DNA from: Nitrospiria bacterium
Lineage (GTDB): Bacteria > Nitrospirota > Nitrospiria > Nitrospirales > UBA8639
Assembly: GCA_030430725.1 (NCBI GenBank)
Contig: JAUIKP010000110.1
Coordinates: 1 to 8,890 of the forward strand
Direction of reading: 5' to 3'
Length of the DNA: 8,890 bases
In this document: positions 1 to 5,624 of the stretch, in pieces
How the letters are laid out: each line of letters starts with the position of its first letter
How positions within the stretch are numbered: position 1 is the stretch's first letter
Made by a program: the position numbers and the translations under genes
Notes under the pieces: model-generated
Told to the model about the DNA's origin: nothing
What the model saw: the letters and a program-made list of their open reading frames with translations, nothing else
Databases searched by the model: none

Positions 1-369
1 CAAATAAAGGAAGACCTTAATAAATTACAGCGTTTTCATGAACAAAAAGGCCTCCTCATGACCTCCATTGAGCAGCTCAGTGATCAGGAGAGAGAAAAGG
101 CTTGGCCAGTCAAAATGCTGGTTGGAGTCAGTCGAAATGTTGAAAAGCTTGATATCTGGTTGGAGCGGGTACAACTTGAATCACGAGTGGTGGAATTGAG
201 GGGACAATCATTGGCACTAGAAGATATAGGTAAATTAATGGAGGGGTTGGAGAATGATGGAATTATCCTGAGTTTACCTGTAGTGGAAATTCTTGATCAC
301 CCAGGGGGAGCATCAACTGCCTTTTCATTTTTAATTCGTTTTGTATCGGATCAACAGGTGACTACGTAA
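1..369 (+). CDS. pilN: Type IV pilus assembly protein PilN, C-terminal part (5' truncated by window)
   Basis: The reading frame is open from base 1 to the TAA at 367-369, giving 122 visible residues. The gene starts upstream of the window, so the ATG at 58 is internal. PilN is an inner-membrane protein that bridges cytoplasmic PilM and periplasmic PilO in the type IV pilus alignment complex. The visible part starts with a charged, coiled-coil-like helix (KEDLNKLQRFHEQK). A compact alpha/beta domain follows, containing the VELRGQSLALEDIGKLMEGL stretch typical of the PilN/GspL-like periplasmic fold ('G.a.s..ai..f...L'). The N-terminal membrane segment and PilM-binding peptide lie outside the window. 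Its stop overlaps the pilO start by one base (TAATG). The assignment rests mainly on the order pilN-pilO-pilP and on this fold pattern; the sequence alone is divergent. Confidence 0.8.
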   Translation, partial: QIKEDLNKLQRFHEQKGLLMTSIEQLSDQEREKAWPVKMLVGVSRNVEKLDIWLERVQLESRVVELRGQSLALEDIGKLMEGLENDGIILSLPVVEILDHPGGASTAFSFLIRFVSDQQVTT

Positions 370-959
370 TGTCACAGTGGAAATCATTATCCCTTTGGTG
401 TCGGTTTGGTCTCCTGGTTGGAGCCATGGTTGTCTGTCTTTTGGGCATTCATTTCGTGATGTGGGATACGATGAATGACTCAATTACGCAGTTGCAAGAG
501 GAAATTTCTCGCCTAAATCAGGAAAGCGGGGGGCTCATCCAAAAAACGAAATCATTGAATGCCCTAGAGAAAGAAGTCAACACCTTGCGTGAAAATTTAG
601 CTTCTCGGGTTCAACAATTTCCTGAAAAAATAGAATCAAAAATCTTTCGAAGGGATGTCATCGAAATTGCGAAACGAAGGAATGTGACCGTTCGGGTGTG
701 GAAACCTGAGCGTCCTTTGACCGAGCTTCGACAATCTGAATTTTCGTTACCCATTGCCCTGAGAGTAGAAGGAAATTTCCAGGAGACCGTTCAATTTTTG
801 GATGACCTGCGGCAGCTTGCATGGGTTGAACGTATCCCTTCCATTACCCTGGCCGGAAATCCAGACAATGAACAATCGCCTCTCGTTAGCACGAATCTTG
901 TGATGCACGGGTTAACTCCCTTAGGTATTGAACATGTTCAGCAGTTGCTTAAAACATAA
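369..959 (+). CDS. pilO: Type IV pilus inner-membrane protein PilO
   Basis: This 196-residue protein has the standard PilO layout. It has a short cytoplasmic N-terminus, one membrane helix at about residues 12-31, and a long periplasmic coiled coil at about 35-82 rich in Leu, Glu, Lys and Gln. A ferredoxin-like domain follows at about 90-190, with the family-like stretch LRVEGNFQETVQFLDDLRQL. PilO pairs with PilN in the periplasm and with PilP, linking the inner-membrane motor platform to the outer-membrane secretin. The length is close to the usual 200 residues. The start codon overlaps the pilN stop (TAATG) and has an AGGTGA Shine-Dalgarno-like sequence at 356-361, seven bases upstream. Translation is therefore probably coupled to pilN. 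A PilO/GspM-like protein of a related secretion system is the alternative, but the PilP-like neighbour favours PilO. Confidence 0.85.
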   Translation: MSQWKSLSLWCRFGLLVGAMVVCLLGIHFVMWDTMNDSITQLQEEISRLNQESGGLIQKTKSLNALEKEVNTLRENLASRVQQFPEKIESKIFRRDVIEIAKRRNVTVRVWKPERPLTELRQSEFSLPIALRVEGNFQETVQFLDDLRQLAWVERIPSITLAGNPDNEQSPLVSTNLVMHGLTPLGIEHVQQLLKT

Positions 960-1002
960 TCAAATCGATCAATGTCAGGCGGGATTGCGAGATCCGGGAG
1001 TC

Positions 1003-1545
1003 ATGGACATTCGAAATGGGGTCTTCACAGTGTTTGCCTACTTGAAAGGGTTCGTGTGCTGCTTGGTCTGTGTTTGGATTGTGCTTGGTTTGGGGAGGGG
1101 GATGGGAGTGGAAGCTGCGGAAGACACGTCCTCATCGACTCCTTACCTAAGCAGGGTAGTTGGACCCACCCTCGTTGGGGGCAATTCCGGCCGAAATGAC
1201 GGGAGTCGTCGAGATCCTTTTAAGCGGATACCTCAGCCGCGTCTTTCAACTCCTAACGTTACGACGCCATCAGACAATGATTCGAAAATTGTTCCCTTGC
1301 CGAATAATCCAGATTGGAGACTTCTCGGTGTGATTCATGGCCGAGATGGGCACCAGGCAATCATTCAAGTATCTCCATCGAAACGAGTTCTGGTCCAAGC
1401 GGGATCTGAACTCGCTCAATCAGGATGGACAATTAAGACCATTAGTGAGGAGGAAGTGATCCTTGAGTACCTTTCTTCAGCCGCCTCATTAAATGGGGCT
1501 CCCCCGCCAAAAACCTTCATTCTTTCTTTTCCCACCATTCAATAG
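1003..1545 (+). CDS. pilP: Type IV pilus protein PilP (periplasmic, secretin-linking)
   Basis: From the ATG at 1003 the product has 180 residues. It has a hydrophobic segment at about residues 16-30, then VEA before AED, which could be a signal peptidase I site. A Ser/Pro/Asn-rich linker with the PilP hallmark RRDPF follows, then a C-terminal beta-sandwich beginning NPDWRLLGVIHG. PilP/GspC-like proteins bind PilN-PilO and the secretin PilQ in the periplasm. I saw no clear lipobox, although many PilP proteins are lipoproteins; the two adjacent Cys residues in the hydrophobic segment lack the usual L-A-G-C context. The frame also opens at ATG 928, overlapping pilO by 32 bases. I prefer 1003 because it places the signal segment near the N-terminus. 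Neither start has a well-placed Shine-Dalgarno sequence: GGGAG at 996-1000 is only two bases from the ATG. The start is therefore uncertain and the family call fairly secure. Confidence 0.78.
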   Translation: MDIRNGVFTVFAYLKGFVCCLVCVWIVLGLGRGMGVEAAEDTSSSTPYLSRVVGPTLVGGNSGRNDGSRRDPFKRIPQPRLSTPNVTTPSDNDSKIVPLPNNPDWRLLGVIHGRDGHQAIIQVSPSKRVLVQAGSELAQSGWTIKTISEEEVILEYLSSAASLNGAPPPKTFILSFPTIQ

Positions 1546-1789
1546 CCATTATGAATATTCTGGTTGAGAAAGCCTGAAAAAACCTTCATAATCTGTACTC
1601 TGAAAGTCTGGGGGGACTCTTTGACTCCTTCATGCTCAGTGGGATCCAGTGATTGATCATTCAACAATATCCGGATTGCAAGGCTGTAGCTTCAGGCTTG
1701 GGCAGACGGTCCTGATCAGTAAGATTTGGAACATCTGAAGAGGAAACATGCTACCGGCATGAATAATTAATGAGCCAAAAAGGAATGCC
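1546..1789 (+). other. Non-coding gap between pilP and aroC
   Basis: These 244 bases hold no credible gene; all + frames meet stops quickly and I found no remnant of a secretin. Structures seen are a perfect 9-base inverted repeat (AAGCCTGAA at 1570-1578, TTCAGGCTT at 1691-1699), a small AGTC/GACT hairpin at 1605-1618, and a CATGC/GCATG hairpin at 1747-1761. None is followed by a T-run, so none reads as an intrinsic terminator. A weak promoter candidate is TTGGGC (1698-1703) with TAAGAT (1720-1725), spacer 16; I would not rely on it. The aroC ribosome binding site AAGGA (1780-1784) is good. Confidence 0.5.
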
Positions 1790-2950
1790 ATGTTGCGATA
1801 TTTAAATGCGGGGGAATCTCATGGAAGAGGTCTAATGGCTGTGGTTGAAGGGGTTCCGTCTGGTTTGCCGGTCACGGCGGAAGGGATTAATGTAGATTTG
1901 ATCCGCCGTCAGGGCGGATATGGGCGTGGCGGTCGGATGCGAATTGAAAAGGACCGGATTGAGTTTATCTGTGGAGTTCGAAAAGGGAAAACTTTGGGAA
2001 ATCCGCTAGGACTGTTGATCTGGAATAAAGATTGGGAAAATTGGAAGGATATCATGGCATCCGAACCTGGCCCCCCTTCCACTGAACGAGTGGTGACTCG
2101 TCCACGGCCGGGCCATGCAGATTTGGTTGGAGCCATTAAATATGGTCATAGCGATATCCGGAATGTGCTAGAAAAGGCCAGTGCCAGGGAAACAGCGATC
2201 AGAGTTGCCATTGGTGGTGTGGCGAAATCGTTGCTAGCCGAGTTTGACATGCGAGTGGTCAGTTATACGATGGACATTGGAGGGGTTTCCGCTCCCAGTC
2301 CGAATGATCCGTTTTTGGCGTATGAACGGGCAGAACAATCTGAGGTGCGATGCCATGACCCTGAGACGGCAAAAAAAATGGTTGAACAAATTCGGGCGGC
2401 CAAGCATAAAGGAGATTCCTTAGGCGGCATTTTCGAGGTTGTGGTCACGAACGTTCCAATCGGGCTGGGAACCTATGTTCAATGGGACCGGCGCCTAAGT
2501 GCTCGCTTGGCGTTTGCTGCGATGAGTATTCAAGCGATGAAAGGTGTGGAAATTGGAATGGGATTTGAGTCGGCCAGACGTTTTGGATCTGAAGTCCATG
2601 ACGATATTTATTTCGACAAAGCCACAGGACAATTTACCAGGAAATCGAACAATGCCGGTGGATTGGAAGGCGGCATTACCAATGGGCAACCGATCGTTCT
2701 ACGAGTGGCCATGAAACCTATCGCGACGCTCTATACTCCCAAAGATAGCGTAGACATCGAAACGAAAGAGCCGTTTGAGGCCACGGTAGAGCGTTCGGAT
2801 ATTTGCACTGTTCCGGCTGCCGGGGTTGTGGGCGAAGCGGTGATTGCTTATGAAATGGCCAACGCCCTGATTGAAAAATTTGGTGGAGATACGTTGGATG
2901 AAATGAAAAGAAACTTTGAGGCTTATCAAGAGTATGTCCGCATGTTTTAA
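1790..2950 (+). CDS. aroC: Chorismate synthase AroC
   Basis: This enzyme catalyses the last step of the shikimate pathway, converting 5-enolpyruvylshikimate 3-phosphate to chorismate with loss of phosphate, using reduced FMN. Chorismate feeds aromatic amino acids, folate and quinones. All family signatures are visible: GESHG at residues 8-12 with the catalytic-type His11; PGHAD with His109; the KASARET block at 129-135; and RSDICTVPAA at 335-344 near the C-terminus. The length of 386 is normal for the long bacterial form. The ATG at 1790 has an AAGGA Shine-Dalgarno sequence five bases upstream, and the N-terminus MLRYLNAGESHG matches the family start. It is followed 79 bases later by aroB, so the two are probably one transcription unit. 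The protein looks complete and intact. Confidence 0.97.
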   Translation: MLRYLNAGESHGRGLMAVVEGVPSGLPVTAEGINVDLIRRQGGYGRGGRMRIEKDRIEFICGVRKGKTLGNPLGLLIWNKDWENWKDIMASEPGPPSTERVVTRPRPGHADLVGAIKYGHSDIRNVLEKASARETAIRVAIGGVAKSLLAEFDMRVVSYTMDIGGVSAPSPNDPFLAYERAEQSEVRCHDPETAKKMVEQIRAAKHKGDSLGGIFEVVVTNVPIGLGTYVQWDRRLSARLAFAAMSIQAMKGVEIGMGFESARRFGSEVHDDIYFDKATGQFTRKSNNAGGLEGGITNGQPIVLRVAMKPIATLYTPKDSVDIETKEPFEATVERSDICTVPAAGVVGEAVIAYEMANALIEKFGGDTLDEMKRNFEAYQEYVRMF

Positions 2951-3029
2951 TCCTCTTGTTCTGAGTTCCTTTCGTGGCAGGTTTCTATCGTTTCCTAAAA
3001 TAAGACTGCATTGTGATGACTTCCGCTAG

Positions 3030-4196
3030 ATGAAGAACTCTGATTTCTCGAAACATGTTACGGTTTCTTTGGGCGACCGGAGTTATCACGTCCTTATTCA
3101 ATCCCAGATTTTGCCTCAAATAGGCCGTGTGCTTCAGGATGTTGGATTGTCGGGGCGAGTGGCCATTGTAACCAATCCAGTCGTCCATAAGCTCTACGGA
3201 CGGGTAGTTGTCCGAGCCCTAAAGCGGTGTGGATTTTCTCCATTTCTTGTGGTGATACCCGATGGGGAAAAGGCCAAGTCCATGTATTGGTTGTCAAAAA
3301 TACTGGATGAATTCGTCACACAACGACTTGAACGCCAGGAAGTGGTGTTGGCATTAGGTGGAGGGGTTGTGGGAGATGTGGCGGGGTTTGCGGCCTCGAT
3401 TTATCTGCGAGGTGTTTCATTTGTCCAGGTGCCGACGACATTGGTGGCACAAGTAGATTCAAGCGTGGGTGGAAAAACTGGGGTCAATCATCCAATCGGG
3501 AAAAATTTGATCGGGGCGTTTTATCAGCCACGGGTCGTGGTTGTTGATCCGCAGACATTGCAATCTCTTCCAAAACGTGAATGGATAGCAGGGTTAGCGG
3601 AGGTGATAAAATACGGCATGATTGCGGATTCGAAATTTTTTGAATATTTAGAACAACACGTTGATGACTTACGAGAACAAGCAGAGGATGTTATTCCGAC
3701 CGTCATTCGGCGGTGTTGTGAAATTAAAGCCGAAGTCGTGGGTGGAGATGAACGGGAATCCGGCCTCAGACGCATTTTGAATTACGGTCACACCGTAGGC
3801 CATGCGTTGGAAAACTGGGGACGTTATAAAACTTGGATTCATGGAGAGGCCGTGGGAATTGGCATGGTGCAGGAAGCCGGAATCGCGCGATTTTTAGGGA
3901 TGTGTCCTAAGGAATTGGTAGAGCGGCAGCGCGACCTGATTCAGGATGTTGGGTTGCCTATTGCCATGCCTGCCATGTCTTTTACGGAACTCTGGGGGGC
4001 CATGCAACACGACAAAAAGGTCGTAAAGGGTCAGGTCAATTGCGTGGTGCCCACCGCAATCGGGAAGGTTCAGGTCGTTCCCCTGTTTCAACAACGTATT
4101 CGTCAATGGTTTATAGCCAATCAGGCCTTTCGTGTGAAACGATTAGATCCTGTCCGGCAGGCGGTGGGCCGTCCTCGTCTCTCCAAGAAAAAATGA
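3030..4196 (+). CDS. aroB: 3-Dehydroquinate synthase AroB
   Basis: This enzyme performs the second step of the shikimate pathway, cyclising DAHP to 3-dehydroquinate with NAD+ and a divalent metal (Zn/Co). The nucleotide-binding stretch ALGGGVVGDVAGF starts at residue 108, followed by VPTTLVAQVDSSVGGKTG. The metal ligands are in place: Glu191 in GLAEVIKYG, His254 in NYGHTVGHALE and His271 in HGEAVGIGM, with the same spacing as in characterised AroB proteins. At 388 residues it is slightly longer than the usual 360 or so; the extra residues form a basic C-terminal tail ending RPRLSKKK. The ATG at 3030 lacks a strong Shine-Dalgarno sequence. It overlaps the stop of a six-codon (including stop) mini-ORF that begins at 3016 (ATGA overlap). 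The stop is one base from the start of the ANTAR regulator, so the two are very likely co-transcribed. Confidence 0.97.
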   Translation: MKNSDFSKHVTVSLGDRSYHVLIQSQILPQIGRVLQDVGLSGRVAIVTNPVVHKLYGRVVVRALKRCGFSPFLVVIPDGEKAKSMYWLSKILDEFVTQRLERQEVVLALGGGVVGDVAGFAASIYLRGVSFVQVPTTLVAQVDSSVGGKTGVNHPIGKNLIGAFYQPRVVVVDPQTLQSLPKREWIAGLAEVIKYGMIADSKFFEYLEQHVDDLREQAEDVIPTVIRRCCEIKAEVVGGDERESGLRRILNYGHTVGHALENWGRYKTWIHGEAVGIGMVQEAGIARFLGMCPKELVERQRDLIQDVGLPIAMPAMSFTELWGAMQHDKKVVKGQVNCVVPTAIGKVQVVPLFQQRIRQWFIANQAFRVKRLDPVRQAVGRPRLSKKK

Positions 4197-4197
4197 C

Positions 4198-5451
4198 ATG
4201 GCTCCGATCCGTCCTTCGACAATAGAAGACCTCAAGCATATGGTGCGGGAGCGGACCCGTGAAGTGCAGATTCTTCACCGAATCAGTGAATCCATTAGTA
4301 GTACCTTGGAGCTGGAAACGGTGTTAAAGCAGATCGTGGAAGTGGTTGTGGAAGTGACGAAGGGGGATGCCTGTCTGTTGTATTTGATTTCTGAAACAAC
4401 AGACGAGCTTATTTTGCGCGCGTCGAAAAATCCTCACCCGCGCCTCATTGGACGGATATCGATAGGTTTGGGAGAAGGAATTACCGGATGGGTGGCACGA
4501 GAAAAAATTCCTGTGGTGATTCCTCGCAATGCAAGTGATGACGCCAGATTTAAGTTTTTTCATCGTTTGCCAGAAGATCGCTATCAGGCGTTTGTATCGG
4601 TTCCCATTACGAGTAAGGGGAAAATGGTCGGTGTCATCAATGTTCAACATAAGCGGTCAAAGCGATATGCTGAAGAAACCCTTGCGCTCTTGCTGACGAT
4701 TGCCAATCAAGTCGGCGCGGCCATTGACAATGCCAGATTGTATGATGATATGCGGCAAAAAGCGCGGCGACTTGAAACCCTTTCTCAAGTATCGGAAACG
4801 GTGGCTTCTAATCGACTGATAGAGGATGTGCTGCAATTGATTGTCACCATGACGGCTCAGCTGATGAATTCAAAAATTTGCTCGATCATGCTCGTCGACC
4901 AGGCTTCTGGGGAACTTCGTATTGCAGCCACTCAAAGCCTGAGCGAGGCCTATCGTCGGAAGCCACCGTTAAAGGTTGGGCAGAGCATGAGCGGCCGAGC
5001 GGTGCAGGATCAACATCCGGTGTATGTCCAGGATGTGAAGGCAGAAGATGGGTATTTTTATCGGGATTTGGCAAAGCAGGAAGGGTTGCATTCTTTATTG
5101 TCCATTCCCATGCTCATGAAAGAGAATCCGATTGGGGTGATTAATGTATACACTTCCAGTTATCATGCGTTTTCAGATGAAGAGATTACCACACTTCAAG
5201 CCATTGCGAATCAATCCGCCGTCGCCATTGAGCACACTCGGCTTATGGAAAAATCGTTTGAGATGCAAGAGGCTCTGGAAGTACGAAAATTGGTAGAGCG
5301 TGCTAAAGGGTTTTTAATGTCGTCCAGGGGATTGTCAGAGCCTGAAGCATTTCGCCTTATGCAGCGTCAAAGCATGAATCTTCGAAAATCCATGAGAGAA
5401 ATTGCCGATGCGATTATTCTCGCGGAGGAACTACAACGGGCGACTCAATAA
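4198..5451 (+). CDS. GAF-GAF-ANTAR RNA-binding antitermination regulator
   Basis: This 417-residue cytoplasmic regulator starts with a coiled-coil helix (about 8-35). It then has a GAF domain (about 36-182), a helical linker, a second GAF domain (about 195-350) and a C-terminal ANTAR domain (about 355-413). The ANTAR call rests on VRKLVERAKGFLM (362-374), then GLSEPEAFRLMQRQSMN (378-394) and a closing helix MREIADAIILAEEL (399-412), which match the family pattern of three helices with AKG.LM, LSE.EAF and the late alpha-helix. ANTAR proteins bind paired hexaloop RNA hairpins and prevent termination. GAF domains usually sense small molecules; the ligand here cannot be read, and no NKFDE cyclic-nucleotide motif is evident. 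There is no receiver domain, so direct ligand control rather than phosphorylation is likely. The start lies one base after the aroB stop with only a weak Shine-Dalgarno sequence, implying translational coupling. The leader immediately downstream carries a matching target. Confidence 0.92.
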   Translation: MAPIRPSTIEDLKHMVRERTREVQILHRISESISSTLELETVLKQIVEVVVEVTKGDACLLYLISETTDELILRASKNPHPRLIGRISIGLGEGITGWVAREKIPVVIPRNASDDARFKFFHRLPEDRYQAFVSVPITSKGKMVGVINVQHKRSKRYAEETLALLLTIANQVGAAIDNARLYDDMRQKARRLETLSQVSETVASNRLIEDVLQLIVTMTAQLMNSKICSIMLVDQASGELRIAATQSLSEAYRRKPPLKVGQSMSGRAVQDQHPVYVQDVKAEDGYFYRDLAKQEGLHSLLSIPMLMKENPIGVINVYTSSYHAFSDEEITTLQAIANQSAVAIEHTRLMEKSFEMQEALEVRKLVERAKGFLMSSRGLSEPEAFRLMQRQSMNLRKSMREIADAIILAEELQRATQ

Positions 5452-5501
5452 GCATCTCTAGGACGGTTTATCATTGAAATAGAAATTTGATGAGAGGTTC
5501 T

Positions 5502-5530
5502 TTGAACGGATTCTCCATTGCTTGTATTAT
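5502..5530 (+). promoter_or_regulatory. Predicted sigma70-type promoter for nadE leader
   Basis: TTGAAC at 5502-5507 (four of six matches to TTGACA) is followed by a 17-base spacer and TATTAT at 5525-5530 (five of six matches to TATAAT). The expected start point is near A5537 or A5538, which is only one or two bases before the first predicted hairpin. The position gives nadE its own start while leaving read-through from the aroB-ANTAR transcript possible. This is a sequence match only; there is no mapping data. Confidence 0.6.
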
Positions 5531-5538
5531 ACCGTGAA

Positions 5539-5558
5539 GGGCGACAACGACGTCTTCC
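5539..5558 (+). promoter_or_regulatory. ANTAR target hairpin P1, loop AACGAC
   Basis: The strand GGGCGAC (5539-5545) pairs with GTCTTCC (5552-5558), leaving the six-base loop AACGAC (5546-5551). Pairs are G-C, G-C, G-U, one C/U mismatch, then G-C, A-U and C-G closing the loop. The loop has A at position 1 and G at position 4. The three pairs next to the loop are perfect; the mismatch makes the isolated hairpin only modestly stable, which fits an element stabilised by protein binding. Confidence 0.8.
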
Positions 5559-5575
5559 CGTATATATTAGTTCAA

Positions 5576-5591
5576 AGGACAATGGCGTCCT
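5576..5591 (+). promoter_or_regulatory. ANTAR target hairpin P2, loop AATGGC (antiterminator)
   Basis: AGGAC (5576-5580) pairs perfectly with GTCCT (5587-5591) around the six-base loop AATGGC (5581-5586), again with A at position 1 and G at position 4. Its 3' arm is the same sequence that forms the 5' arm of the downstream terminator, so forming P2 blocks the terminator. The loop shares the pattern AAYGRC with P1, which suggests that one protein dimer reads both. Confidence 0.85.
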
Positions 5592-5621
5592 CGGTTCCGC
5601 TGGGACAGAGGACGTTTTTTT
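5586..5621 (+). terminator. Conditional intrinsic terminator before nadE
   Basis: CGTCCTC (5586-5592) pairs with GAGGACG (5608-5614), a perfect seven-pair stem. After one G/A mismatch, GTTCC (5594-5598) pairs with GGGAC (5602-5606, one G-U) around a GCT triloop. Seven T's follow directly (5615-5621). This is a strong rho-independent terminator, yet it ends only three bases before the nadE start codon, so it must act as a regulated attenuator rather than an operon end. It would also stop read-through from aroB and the ANTAR gene. The only Shine-Dalgarno-like sequence for nadE (AGAGG, 5607-5611) lies inside its 3' arm. Confidence 0.9.
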
Positions 5622-5624
5622 ATC

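Larger units (their letters stand above)
5537..5624 (+). promoter_or_regulatory. ANTAR-type antitermination leader of nadE
   Basis: This predicted 88-base untranslated leader holds, in order, hairpin P1 (5539-5558), a 17-base AU-rich linker (5559-5575), hairpin P2 (5576-5591) and an intrinsic terminator (5586-5621), then the nadE ATG. Both hairpin loops are six bases with A first and G fourth, the known ANTAR recognition rule. P2 uses bases 5587-5591, which the terminator needs for its 5' arm, so P2 and the terminator exclude each other. The expected behaviour is early termination by default and read-through when an ANTAR protein holds P1 and P2. The adjacent GAF-GAF-ANTAR gene is the obvious partner. 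The structures were folded by eye; function is inferred from the established mechanism. Confidence 0.85.

Noticed and set aside
972..1199. 75-residue + frame overlapping pilP
   Set aside because: It is out of frame with the PilP RDPF-containing protein and its composition is typical of a shadow frame.
1605..1618. Hairpin AGTC-TGGGGG-GACT with a six-base loop before aroC, considered as a second ANTAR site
   Set aside because: The loop begins with T rather than A, there is no partner hexaloop nearby, and no overlapping terminator follows.
1621..1649. TTGACT at 1621-1626 as a -35 box for aroC
   Set aside because: No acceptable -10 sequence is found 16-18 bases downstream.
1747..1761. CATGC/GCATG hairpin considered as a terminator for the pil operon
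   Set aside because: The stem is only five pairs and no T-run follows.
5537..5624. Metabolite riboswitch (for example NAD-related) in the nadE leader
   Set aside because: The leader is short and fully explained by two small hexaloop hairpins and a terminator; I saw no larger aptamer-like fold.
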